Shown here piece after piece: positions 53,458 through 64,000 of a DNA stretch of 64,000 nucleotides; positions within the stretch are counted from its first letter, which is position 1; each line of letters begins with the position of its first letter. This stretch comes from Pseudocercospora fijiensis CIRAD86 (lineage: Eukaryota; Ascomycota; Dothideomycetes; Mycosphaerellales; Mycosphaerellaceae). The stretch is from contig NW_006921535.1 of NCBI RefSeq assembly GCF_000340215.1, forward strand, positions 1,368,483-1,432,482, in the 5' to 3' direction. Made by a program: the position numbers and the translations under genes. A model generated the notes under the pieces. The model was not told the DNA's origin. It saw only the letters and a list, made by a program, of their open reading frames with translations, and searched no databases.

Positions 53458-55050
53458 TTATGCTCTGGCATCCAGCTTCCATCCAGCCTTGCTGACTCTC
53501 GCAGCGGCAACTAGTCCAAAGGATATGCCGGTAGACAATGCTGCCCAAAGCTGACCGCCAAGATAGCTGCCACCCATTGCACTTTGCAGAGCTCCACCGA
53601 TGGGTGGTCCTGTCAGCGCCGCAAAGGAGAGTGTACCGAATGCCATGCCCAATCTTGTGCCGAACATGCTCATATCAGGAGTGATACTCGCCACCGTGCT
53701 GGGGAGAATACACTGGAACGCCGCTGACCAGATTCCATAGAAAACGGTGAAGGTGTATACCCCGACTGAATTGTCTATTGCGATCCAGCAGAAAGCGACC
53801 ACAGTAAGTGCGAGAGCGATCGGAGTGATAACATTAAGCTGTCCAAATCTATCCGCGAAGTAAGGAGGGATGACTCTCGCAGGCATGCCGGCGCCGTTGA
53901 TAATGATCGTCAGCGTGGTGGCGGTAGTAAATGGCAGCCCAAGAACCTCGTTTCCGTATGACGACAGGTAGTAGTATGTGTAGTAGATGCCCCATATTAC
54001 GAAAAAGAGTCCAGCAACGAAGAAGGCATAAGTTGGTTCCTTGAATGCAGAGAAGTCGACCCACGGGCCAGATTTCCTGGGAGGAAGTCTACGAGCGGTC
54101 AGTAAGTATTTCAAGCAGGGAGACGTGACTTGTGCGTTCTAAGAACAGCAAGCTGGCATTGAGCGTACCTCGGCCGCATGAGCGCAAAGACGACAAGTAG
54201 AAGAGCAAGATTGAGAAATCCTATCACACGGGTTGTCCACGCGAAGCCAAGCTTCGGCAGCAACTGCTGAACCATCACGGGATAAATCATGCCGCCAGCG
54301 GAGTTTCCTGTCGTCACTATACCAATCGCCATGGCTCTCCTGGTGGAGAAGTAGGTTCCGATAAGTCCTATGCAGGGAGTGAAGAAGAGACCGCCTCCAA
54401 GTCCAGTCATAATGCCTGTATCACGTCAGCACGTTTCTTCGAAGGCATCGAGGATTCGGGGAATGCTTTATACCTTGAGTGATCATCAACTGCCAGTATT
54501 TTGTCGAGAGACTCATGAAGAAGATGCCAAGGAGCTGAAAAGTCACACCGACGACGAGGGTGGGAAGAAAAAAGCCTGCATCCAGTAACCGCCCACTGAA
54601 AGCACCAACTACGAAAGTAAGGAAGTTCTGAACACTGCCAATCCACGAAACAGTTGAAGCAGAGACACCGAGATTGAGCGCATAGTAGTTTTGAAAAGCG
54701 CCGTAGCTATTGACCCACCCCCATGTCGTAAAGATCACAAGCCATCCCATTGCAACTTGCGTCCATGCTTTCACGCCCCCATTCGGCGGAGGTGGAGGGT
54801 TGGCGAGTGACCTGGTCGTGAGTCGTGATGCGACTTTGCTTAAGGCATTGCTCGCGGTCTTCTTGAGGTCCAGAGAAGGTGTCGGCTTAGGATCTCCCAG
54901 TGGCAATGGCTCGTGTTTGTCCTGGAACAACGCTTGCTCAATGTCCAGATGGTCTCGGGAGATGATACTGGACTTACCGCTGCCAGCGCCGAGCCTGAGT
55001 TGATGCTCGGTCTTGCATGAAGACTCCTGTTCTTCAATTGCCTCACACAT
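53458..55050 (-). CDS. MFS monocarboxylate-type transporter
   Basis: Exons 54474..55050, 54169..54415 and 53458..54088, 484 residues. Introns are 58 and 80 nt. A cytosolic N-terminus of about 90 residues ends in PPPPPNGGVKAWTQVAMGWL, the typical entry into TM1 of fungal monocarboxylate-permease relatives (DGG.GW motif). TM1 to TM4 include FTTWGWVNSYGAFQNYY and SWIGSVQNFLTFVVGAFSGR. GIMTGLGGGLFFTPCIGLIG and FSTRRAMAIGIVTTGNSAGG form the loop and TM5 region. After the central loop (LPPRKSGPWVDFSAFKEPTY) the second half runs through GIYYTYYYLSSYG and TGPPIGGALQSAMGG to a short basic end. All segments appear intact. Substrates of this fungal group include short carboxylates, riboflavin and unknown metabolites, so the exact cargo cannot be given. 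No biosynthetic cluster is next to it. Confidence 0.88.
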
Positions 55051-56287
55051 TTTGGAGAGATCGCCTGCCTGCCACAGTAGTATTCATCGGAAGCGAGGGT
55101 GGTACAGATGTCCGAGAGGTGCAAAGATCCTTCACCCAAGCAATCATGGCTCTCCGCGTTCGGAGGATGGCATCGTTCACCCAAGCAGGGCGTGCTGGGC
55201 ACCGCACAGCTGAAGCCGTCACAGTTGCCCTCTCAACGCAGTCTGTGAATGGTTGATGCAAGCTTCGCGGAAAACTGTGCCGAACTCACAAGATAGGCCG
55301 GCCAAGTGTGTCATAGTTCTACTGTAGCGCGCGAGAGGACAAGCCACAGCGGTGTATGGCATTCTCATCTTCTGGTGATGTTCTTGTGACATGACTGCAT
55401 GTGGTCTCTGAGCAAAGGTGAAGTCAAAAGCAACGAAGCTTGTGCTGCTGCCACGGATTTCTTCGGCGACTACTGCGTGAGTGATCATGATGATGAATAT
55501 CGATGACTTACACGCACGCAGGGCATGGCGGTCTAGGTGGGCGGTATCGCTGCCATGCTGGTGATGATAGAGACACATCGCATACGACCCCCAACCAAGA
55601 AGAGCCAACCAGCGCGCGCCACGGCGAGAGCAGGTCTTGGTCTCACACATCGCTCACCTCATCACACAGAGCTGTTGGATACGATCAGGGAGAGACGTGT
55701 CTGGGGACACGAGCTACATGTGCGCGATTCACAACTTGCCTCTTGATTCCGAGGGGTCCATGCCTCATACAGACTCCTGCACCATTCATACGAAGGACCG
55801 TATTTCGAGCCTATCCACCCTATAGCGCGTTAACCTCAGGCCCAATAATGAAACAACGTATGTTCTGTCTCAGCCAGAGACCGGCTTTGGTAATTGTCAT
55901 GATAAAAGATACTCTAGCGTACTGTCTTCGACCTAGATATCCATCTTGTGCATCGACGACAAGTTATGAAAAATCTAGTTCCGTAGTTATCAATGCCGCC
56001 GCCCAGATCTCTTTCTCTCGTGAGAGAAAATAATCGCTCTCATACCCTAAAAAAGTTCAGACAAAAAGCCAAAAAAAAAGTCATTCGTAACCGCCCAGCC
56101 CAGCTCTCATGCCTCCAACTCGCAATCTAGCTTCGTCGCTCGCTTTCGATACAAAACAAAACTCATAAGCCCAGCCCGGTGTACTTTCCCGTTGGCGGAC
56201 AAGAGAAGCTTCATTCTCGCTGTGGTGCAACAAAAATGGGGGAATCGTCATCAAAGTGGTATCACCGCCGGTTCTTCAAAAGCATCA
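55051..56287. other. Intergenic stretch, no supported gene
   Basis: About 1.2 kb between the promoter of the monocarboxylate carrier and the 3' end of the RasGAP gene. Several open frames exist on both strands, but none has a domain, signal peptide or sensible splice pattern. I see no repeat longer than a few units. Confidence 0.4.
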
Positions 56288-59200
56288 TCAAATCATGTTC
56301 TTCTCCTCGAGAGGCGTGCTGTTAGCACTTCTCGATGGGATCTCTCCCTTCTCCCTCCTCTTTCGTAATGCAGGTGGCAAGAGCTTGTTCTTTTTCCTCT
56401 CTTTCTCCTTTTCCTTGATGCGAGCCGCTTCCATTTGCTTTTGAATCTGCAGCCGCGCTGCGTCTCGTCGCTCTCGGTGTTTGACTTCCTTTTCGTAGCT
56501 TGGTAATGCTGTAGTCTGATGCTCAGTGTCGCTGCTGACAGCGCTTGAGACATTACTCATGCTTGCGCTCGCCGATGCAAGTGGGGAGCTCATGCTTTGT
56601 GGGTAGTTACCACTCACACTACCCTGGAAACTGCTACCCAAGCTGTTAGAGCCAGGTCGTTGACCATACTCGCTTTTTGATCGTGGCATGTTGATCACTG
56701 CGGACTCCAATGTAGTCATGTACTGGTCGCCATATCTTTCAGACATATGGTCTTCGTCTGTATCTTCCGAACCTCGCAGCTGCGCCAATGTTGCTTCGAT
56801 AGCATTGGTGTCATCAGGCAAGATGGAAGGATCGCTTGCGATTCTATCGGCGACGATGTCGAACGCTGATGGATCCTGTCCGAGTTTGCTGGGTTGCCCG
56901 CGGATCTGAGTCTTCTGCAGCTGATTGATGACATCTTCCCACTGAAAAGACCCGGGACTGTCAGGCCGCTCAGCTCTTTCTGCGCGATTCAGGCATTCCT
57001 GCGTTCTCGAATTAAGCTCCTCGCAAAGTTTGTGGAAGTCCTTGAGATCACCTTCCGATGAATTGATAGCAGCAAGAACATCGCTGTGAGTCTTGCCTGG
57101 GAGCGCAGCAGAATTATTGCTGCTCGACAGTGCAGCTGTCGCTTCGAGCCAGAGATGAATGAGGTCGGCGAATGCCCTTGCCTGGTCGATGAGATATGGC
57201 AGGCTTGGGAATCCTTCTCGACTGCTTGGTGGTAGTCGTTGCATGATTGTCATCGGTGTTGTGTAACTCAGGTGCTGCTCGGCACTGACGACTCCAGATG
57301 GCCAGGTCGATGAGCTCGCTAAGTTGGGAGATTCGTTGCTCGAAATTGGCGTGGGCACATAGCAGACATCATCAATGAAGGACTTGAAGCAGTCCCTATT
57401 CTGCACCAAGAAAGAATTCATTGGCTCCATCCATGGTTCCTTCGTGCCAAAGGTGGCCATGTTGGCCATAGTCTGGAGTGACTTGGCGATCAGTGTGAAT
57501 GTGCGGCGAGCCCTTGGCTTGATGTCATCTAGGAAATGTGAGTCATAATCATGCAGAAATGATTCAAAGCCACTCACCACTGAGCAATCCAAAGAGCTTC
57601 GGGTTAAGGACTGCCGGACAGAAGAATCGCAGGAATAAGAAACCCGACACGCTGCTGTAGCTCACGCTGCGCAAGAAATCACCATACTTGTCTTCCGCAC
57701 AAGCGCGAATGTGTCTGAAGATGATCCTGAGCTCGATAGGACATCGCTGCTTGTTGGCGATGATTCCTTTCCAGACCTCTTGCGTGAAAAGAAGAAGCCT
57801 TCTCCAGTTGCGGTCCACATCCTGGGGCGAGCCTACTCGGTTCGGGTCCACTTCGCAGTCAAGGTCCTTCTCGTTGATGTCCATCAGCTTGGCCGAGAGT
57901 GATTCCTCGAGGTACTCCTTGCCCACGCGTCGCATATGAGTATCCAAGCTCTTCGTAAGCAATGAATTGCCTCTGAAGAGTAAGTTGGCCTCCAAGGTAG
58001 CACTCTTGTTCAGGTCACGAACGATGAGCTCCCTGTCGCTGTTCGGCGCACCACTTCCAAGAGGGTCATTACTGCTCTCAGAGCCCACTCGTCTGCTATA
58101 CCTGAGGCGGGTAATCGGCGTCTCCTTGTGTATGCCATCTATCTCCTCCTCCACCAATGCCATAAGCCAATCGCCTGCCTTGCCGGCAACCTGGAAAATA
58201 TTCAATAGGCTGTCACTAAGTCGCTTGAGCTCCTGGGGTATCATTTGTGCAATCTGCAAAGTCAATCCATTCGAAAATCGATGCAGCAAGTCGCTGAGCA
58301 GTTGGTAGTCGCGCGCCATGAGGATGATGCCTTCGTCGGCTCGCACCTTGATAAGGACGTCGCCGACACGATGTCCGTGCATATTGACAATGGGCCACCA
58401 TTTCTCGATTTCCTTTTCAGGCTCGAGTTCCTCCATCTGAATCTCCACCTTGCCGCACGTGACGTCAAAGGCAAGGTTTGTGAACCCACCCTGTTGCTGG
58501 TCAGAGGTTTCGTGGACATTGTGCTTACTCTCGGACTTCGGCAAATCCTGCTCGGGTGGTCGACGTTTGACGATCACACTGGCGTTGTTGAGTACTGGTG
58601 GCAGGTCCTGGAAGTCGAAGGTTTCTCCCCAAAGAGGATTTAGTCCTTCGAATTTGACCACTGTCTTGCCTCTCGTCTCGTTGTCGAGTAGAACCTCAGC
58701 GTAGTAACCATGCTTCTCGGGTGGTGCATTGGACTTGTAACCGCCGCTGAAAGCGGAAGACGAATCGCTACCGCTAGCAGGTTGCATCTTGGCTTCAACA
58801 ACTCTCACGCTGAGACTCCGCTCCATTCGGAAAGTGTACGTGGTGCTTGTCGCAATCATACTCTCGAGGTCTTGATTGCCATTGGTAATGCCAGCCTCGG
58901 TTTCTCCAGCCTCGATCCGTGGTCCATAGATCGACGGCATGGTAAAAGCACGAAGTAGGACGAACCAGACCTCGTACAACACCCGATTCTCCAAACTCAA
59001 AAAGATTGGCCGAATAAATCCAGGCTGTGTAGTCGTGTAGCTTGCCGTATACTGCGGATATATCGCAATGCAGAAGTCGTTGTCCAGCACGCTGGCGTCC
59101 AATCTTTGAATGGCACACCTGCTGAGTTGGCTCAACTGCACGACCGAAATGAGGGAGTTGTCCGAGTCAGAATGCAGCTTCAGCTCGCCGTTCTCGCGCA

Positions 59201-60815
59201 ATTGACCACTGATCCGCCGCCACCTCCGCGAGCCCACAGACTGCATCCGATACGTATTCGGTCGTCCAGCAGACACCTGACCAAGGGCACTCGTGCTGTT
59301 ATACCCGATGTTTGTATCCCAGTAAATCATCTTCCCAATTTTGATGACAGGGTTCTCCTTGGCCACGGCGCCAATTACAGATTTTCGACGATCGCTTTTC
59401 TGGCTTCTATTGCTCGCGGCACGATCTCGACCGGTGCTGTTTACAGGGTTGTTCACTGAGGCTCTACGTTTCGAAGGTTCCACCATCGACGATGCTTTGG
59501 AGTCGGAGGCCGATTCCGGTCTGTGGTCACCACTGGAAATGGAGGCGTTGTCTCTTGGCGCCCAATGCAATAAAGCAGCAAACCAGGCATCAAAGTCTGA
59601 TTGCGTTTGAAGTTTGATGTGGACCTCATCAGGCCTGTCAGAGAACGTCACCTCCAGATAAGGCATGTCGCCATCCAGGTTCGAGCGCACATGAGACCCT
59701 TTAAGATCGGGTACAAGCGTCTTGTGCGCACCTTCGCTCCCTCTGGATTCGTACATCAAACTGCCATTTTCTTCGTGGATGTAGCAATAACTTTGCGACC
59801 AGGGATTGCCATGGCCACGTCGGAAAATGACATTTCCACTCATCCTCCCATTCAAGGTCTTCATCAGGTGTAAAATCCTCCTCGCATTGGCGCTTGGTAA
59901 TGCCGACTGGATGCTATCAGCCGTGCCGGACGATACGGGCGAGATGGAACGATGTCCTTGCGGGGTATGTGCAGGAGACTCGCGTGGGGACGAGACTGAA
60001 GGCGCTGATGGCACTTCCGTTGATGCAGGCACCGATGCAAGATATTCTGCTCCACCTTGGTATGCGGGCGATGAAGCTGGTGACTGAACGCCGCCGCCGC
60101 CGCCGCCGCCGAATCTGGTTCTGCTCTTGATGGACGTGAATGAATGATCCGAGCCTCCTCTCCTGTGCTGGTCCAGCGTGCGCGTTCGTGGCCGATAAGC
60201 CTTGCCATTGTCCTCCATGATGCCGTGAGTTCGTTGCCCATTGCTCTTGCTCTCACTGCCCAAGAATGAGGTGGAGGACAAGTTGACGCTTCCGTCCCGG
60301 CTCAGAGGCGGACTCAATGTTGAGCCGCGTTCAGAAGCCCTATCCTTTCGACTTCTGCTAGTGGAATTGCTCGGGCTGTCTCGTGCGGCGGCTCCGCCGA
60401 CAATGGTGGTGGTGGTGTGCGGAATGAAGACGCGATCGTAATTCATGCTGTTCGAGCTTTCTGACGCTCGACCACTGTCGAGACTTCGACCTGCACCATT
60501 AAGGCGAAGCTCATTTCCCCTTCTCGCGTGTTCGTCGTCGGGCGTTACCGATCGAATGGTTTGTGTGGCGCTAGACACTGCTGTGCTACCCTGGCGCAGC
60601 GGCATTGAGGGACGTCTTTCGATTGTTCGCTCGCGAGATGAGCTTCCTGGAGGCGTCTGCAGTGCTTGCCTCTCGGAATTCAGCCAGTCGTCGTACATGG
60701 TAGGCTCTTTCGATTGCTTTTCTCGTGCCCAACGGCGGGCGGCGGAGTCTTGCGCCTGCGGAGGGTCGCTATTCCAGGGAACGCCAGAGCGTCTCCGATG
60801 GGACTTGTCGCCCAT
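56288..60815 (-). CDS. RasGAP protein with PH-like and C2 domains, Bud2-type
   Basis: Exons 57578..60815 and 56288..57528, 1492 residues. The 49-nt intron (GTGAGT...CCTAG) joins FGLLSD to DIKPRARRTF. The first ~330 residues are disordered, Ser/Arg-rich, with a poly-Gly stretch. Then follow a PH-like segment (~335-430, VIFRRGHGNPWSQSYCYIHE), a second, split PH-like region (~490-640) and a C2 domain (~665-790, LSVRVVEAKMQPASG, VLLDNETRGKTVVKFEG). The RasGAP domain (~850-1150) has LFRGNSLLTKSLDTHMRRVG carrying the arginine finger and SGFLFLRFFCPAVLNPKLFG. The C-terminus is a charged coiled coil (KEVKHRERRDAARLQIQKQ, KEKEKERKKNK). The order C2-RasGAP and the LFRGNS form match Bud2/SynGAP-like proteins, which stimulate GTP hydrolysis by Rap/Rsr1-type GTPases in polarity. 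The exact GTPase is inferred. Confidence 0.9.
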
Positions 60816-61026
60816 TGCTGGCCTCCGGATATCTCCACTTCCCCAGTATCGGCTCGCGTGCGTTGTCGTGGTCCAGACGGGGCGCGCGCGCTCAGCAACA
60901 AGAATGGTGCTGGGAAGTCGAGGTCACGGCGCGAAGCAGTGCAGCGGCGGTCGGGTGGGTGTTGGTTGTTGTCTGAGTGCAGACAAGTCGTCGGCCGTGG
61001 CGACAGCGTCGCATATCGCAGTGAAT

Positions 61027-61050
61027 GCCGCTGCCGCTGCCGCTGCCGCT
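61027..61050. repeat. GCCGCT hexanucleotide run
   Basis: Four perfect copies of TGCCGC in a row (TGCCGCTGCCGC...), within the promoter side of the RasGAP gene. Confidence 0.8.
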
Positions 61051-61934
61051 ACTGTACAGTAATGCGTGGGTGGGAGGCGTATCTCTGTGCTGCAGCGGTT
61101 GCCGAGAACAAAGGCCCACATTCAAGCGCAATTGCGGTGGCAGCCCGATTGGGAGCAACGACGCAACAATAACAATGCGCGTCGCAATCAGAGCAGCAAT
61201 CGGAGCATGCAGAGGTGTCTTGAAGCCACGAGCGTAGCGATAGCGATACCAGGCACGCACGCTGCAGTTCAAGGTTGCTGCCACGAGGAGAGTTTGGGCA
61301 GTCAGCCACCCACGCCGCCCGCGAGTCGAATCCACGAAGCCTGAAGGTCCACCGTGCACCCACGCCGGCGCTCTCGAACAAATTCCTCGCCGGCAACAAT
61401 AATAATCTCGTCTGCCTGCCTTGAACCTTCAAACACTGGAACGCATCTCGCACGTGACACCAATCGACCACCCCCGTCAATTCTGATACAGCCCAACGAC
61501 TGGAGCCCGCCCGGCCCTCCGCCCGCCCGCCCGCATGCCCAGTGCCCACCGATCACGACTCACGAGACGGCATCAGCTTTGCCAGTCCACTACACTACTA
61601 CTCCACTCCTTCTACTACACTGCCTTTCCCACCCGACCCGACCATGCATGCCTTGGACAGCCAGCCGCCAGCGTTCGTGTTCGTGTTCTCGAAGCAATCG
61701 TCAAGCCAAGCCTGTTCCCCGTGTCACACCTCAGCACGAGCACGAGCCATTGCAGTGTTTCGTCTTTCGTGTTCAACAACCACTCACACACCGCAAAACA
61801 CTCTAGACCATGTGACGTGTGAGGCGTGCAGGTACAAAGTTCACGTTACAGTATGTGCATACAGAACGGCCACCGGAGGCCAACTAAACCGTGTCCCCTG
61901 TCTTCCGGGCGATCCACACCGACTTTGTAATTGT

Positions 61935-62440
61935 TTCATATAGTTACCTCGGTCCTAATTATCGTACTTAGTACCCTTTAAAAGTTCGCTATTCTCTTTA
62001 CGTATTCTAGTACTAATATCGAATAGCACTATTTTCTCTAATAACTTTAATTAGTATTAGTAATAAATGTTCCTAACTATTACCTATACTATATATAGTT
62101 CTTAAAAGAGACTCTAGTAGACTAGAATCTTGTCCCCCTTCTATAATATAGTTTTTCCTTCTATCTAGTCTAGTATATTTACCTATAGAAATACTTTTTA
62201 GAAAATTAAATAAACCTTTAGATATTAAAATTTAATTATACTAAATTTTTTTTTTAAGTTTTTACTAGCTACTAATCTTCTATTTATCTTTCTATCTATC
62301 TTACCTATTATTTAATAATATATTATTACGAACTACTATATAGCTATATTACTTTTAAAAAGCTATTAAAATTTCTACATCCACTAAAGTCTATAGAGTC
62401 TAGTAGTATATTTATCTATATATAGCACAGCCTCCCTACT
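61935..62440. repeat. AT-rich, stop-dense island
   Basis: About 500 bases composed mainly of A and T with TAGTA, CTAGTA and TATATAG words, dense in stops in all frames. The border to GC-rich sequence is sharp at about 61935. This is the base composition left by repeat-induced point mutation in ascomycetes. It resembles the 48.7 kb island but is less homopolymeric. No element ends are identified. Confidence 0.6.
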
Positions 62441-63065
62441 ACTTAATCCAACACCTATCAACTCTGCTGCTCTTCCCTCTTGGTCACAATCCCAACCTCC
62501 TTACCAAGCAGTCGGTAGCCTGTGGCAATCGTGTTATACCCATCTGGTTCGTTTCAACTCTCGTTCCTGGCGTAGGACAGTAAGCGCTGGCCATGACTCG
62601 AAAGCAGAAAAGTCGAGTCAGAGGAGAGGCTAATAAGCACTATGAAAAATCCTCCGTCATGCGAACGCATCCAGGACGTCAGGTTGAAAGAAAAGGGCTG
62701 CTTCGTGTAAACACATCTGATGGGTATCATGTAGAAAGACCAGCACTGGTAGAAGAATATGCTGAGTGTGTGTGATATTCTAGTGATGATGACACTTTGC
62801 TCGCCGAGCCGACTGTGAATCCTTCCTTCCCGCACATTGTGACAAGTATATCAGTTTCATACTGGGATATCCATGCTGACACTCTTCACAAATTCATCAC
62901 AACACAGACCAGATCAAAAAGAGAGAGGCGAAAACAGAAAGGACATTTTCGTCAAGAGAGCAACCAGATTATGATTTCAACCATTCCTGTGGTGGATAGA
63001 CATGACTCCAAAGAAAAAAAAAATCCGAGCGAACAGTGCCGTGCCGACGAAGCTGTAGATCCTCC

Positions 63066-64000
63066 CTATGAATTCGTTCGGCTTCGAGGCACGGGAGAAA
63101 AGCTGTTCTCGTCGCTGATCGGAGACATTCCAGTGCTCCTCCCTCCACCAAGATCTCCGCTGGCAGTCTTACGGATACTCTGCCTCATTGTCTCGATCGT
63201 AAGTTCTCCGTGCTGGTTTCCAGGACTCCCGAGCCCTATACTGCGCACTGGAGATTGCTCTGGATTTACCGTAAGAGGATTGGCATTGGTACCGGGCGGG
63301 GGCGTTGTGAGACCTCCTTTTGAACTATGTGTTGAATTTGGGGATCGCGGAGATCTCAAAGGTGACGCAGCACGTTCCCCGATAGAGGCCGACATATTCG
63401 ATATAGGTAGACCTTCTCGGCTGCCAACCTCACTGAAGCTGGAAGCGGCCATTTGCTGGTGCTCGCTGTGGACGATGTCTTTGAATGAGATGAAGCTGAG
63501 ACGTCTGACATCATTTGGATCCAGTTGTGCGTACGTGCTCGCATTATCATCTTCAGTTCCTGGTATTATTCCTGTGGCATGCAAGCTTGACGAAGGTTCG
63601 CTTATCGCAAGGTCTATCAATTCGCTTCGTGGAGAGTTCAGTGAGGTCAAATCGGTATTACTAGTTGCAGCTTCGAGCACCACTTGAGCAGCAGGTTGAT
63701 GCGACGCCGATGTGACTATTTCAACTTCGTCCGGATTCAAGCGGTTATTCGTGATTGCTTCGGCAGAGGCTTCGAGTGCTGGAGGGATAGCATCTTCGGT
63801 GATGACATGCGCAGGCAGATGCTGTTCCAAGTTCTTCTCATCCTTACCAAGAGAAGATATCGGTATGGGTTCCTGAACATTGCGCTCGAATATTTCAGAG
63901 GATGCAGGGCTGTGTAGTCGCGGCGAACTCGATCTCACTCGTGATGGCGAAGCAGCGATTGTGTTCTGTAATGGGTTGTTCCTGAGAGCTTTTTGCGCTT
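63066..64000 (-). CDS. Disordered Ser/Pro-rich protein, 5' end beyond the window
   Basis: The open frame continues through the right edge of the window; its first visible codon is at 63998. About 310 residues are visible, and the start lies outside. The visible N-terminal part reads AQKALRNNPLQNTIAASPSR then VRSSSPRLHSPASS. The middle has DPNDVRRLSFISFKDIVHSEH, which looks like a short conserved motif containing a Ser flanked by basic residues (possible phosphosite). The end is SPISDENSFSPVPRSRTNS. Composition is Ser, Pro, Asn, Thr with many SP sites, and there is no membrane segment. I do not recognise the family. It is probably a regulatory or scaffold protein with proline-directed phosphorylation. 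Confidence 0.7.
   Translation of the reverse strand, partial: AQKALRNNPLQNTIAASPSRVRSSSPRLHSPASSEIFERNVQEPIPISSLGKDEKNLEQHLPAHVITEDAIPPALEASAEAITNNRLNPDEVEIVTSASHQPAAQVVLEAATSNTDLTSLNSPRSELIDLAISEPSSSLHATGIIPGTEDDNASTYAQLDPNDVRRLSFISFKDIVHSEHQQMAASSFSEVGSREGLPISNMSASIGERAASPLRSPRSPNSTHSSKGGLTTPPPGTNANPLTVNPEQSPVRSIGLGSPGNQHGELTIETMRQSIRKTASGDLGGGRSTGMSPISDENSFSPVPRSRTNS

Larger units (their letters stand above)
60816..63065. other. Long gene-free region including an AT-rich island
   Basis: 60816-61930 is GC-rich, the promoter side of the RasGAP gene. It contains a CTGCCG triplet run at 61027-61050 and long but domain-free open frames on both strands. 61935-62440 is the AT-rich island listed separately. 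62441-63065 is ordinary sequence with no gene seen; the right end should be the 3' flank of the edge gene. Confidence 0.45.

Noticed and set aside
55219..56033. Open frames of 143 and 176 codons
   Set aside because: There is no recognisable motif. They are mutually overlapping on opposite strands, with no intron signals.
60892..61943. Open frames of 130-166 codons upstream of the RasGAP gene
   Set aside because: They run through simple repeats and overlap on both strands without any domain or splice signal. They are probably promoter and leader sequence.
1..64000. CRISPR arrays, bacterial operons, ribosome binding sites, phage genes
   Set aside because: Intron-rich eukaryotic genes throughout. 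None of the repeats has the regular spacer structure of a CRISPR array.

Overview
This window is nuclear DNA of a filamentous ascomycete (Pezizomycotina). Genes carry short introns of about 45-110 nt with GTRNGY donors, RCTAAC/RCTRAY branch sites and YAG acceptors. Spacing is compact, and the families are typical of the group: Zn2Cys6 regulators, MFS carriers, sedolisin, GMC oxidoreductase, and a Mit1-type remodeller. I infer a Dothideomycete, perhaps Mycosphaerellales, but the sequence alone does not prove this.

Left part (0-20.9 kb): a mostly accessory mix. There are two small hypothetical genes, a Zn2Cys6 regulator, a secreted protein built from two tandem copies of one domain, bleomycin hydrolase, a frameshifted GMC oxidoreductase remnant, a type II membrane protein, a 989-residue Zn2Cys6 regulator, a disordered protein, a broken sedolisin peptidase, a repeat-bearing AT-rich stretch, and a multi-pass membrane protein.

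Middle part (21-48 kb): mostly housekeeping and genome maintenance. A Mit1-like chromatin remodeller and an MRM1-like mitochondrial rRNA methyltransferase are divergent from a 233-bp shared promoter. These are followed by a poly(A)-polymerase-like/MJ1316 RNA-end protein, an alpha-glucoside type MFS carrier, an SNM1/Artemis nuclease carrying an RRM, a non-canonical CAAX-tailed small GTPase, PRPP synthetase, Cdc45, and an aquaglyceroporin. Small repeats sit in the gaps: an 11-bp minisatellite, a dispersed pair of about 58 bp, a tRNA-like sequence, and a 67-bp tandem duplication upstream of Cdc45.

Right part (48-64 kb): an AT-rich low-complexity island, a multi-exon Ser/Thr-rich secreted protein, a decayed DAL5-family permease, a monocarboxylate-type MFS carrier, a large PH-C2-RasGAP protein of the Bud2 kind, a second AT-rich island, and a gene cut by the window edge.

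The most unusual items are the Artemis-RRM fusion, the MJ1316 protein whose nucleotidyltransferase aspartates look lost, the duplicated-domain secreted protein, the atypical GTPase, and the 70-residue tandem repeat in the MRM1 leader. Three pseudogenes (sedolisin, DAL5 permease, GMC oxidoreductase) mark decaying accessory DNA. Exon boundaries were read by eye from splice signals and frame. No homology search was possible, so family calls rest on recognised motifs.
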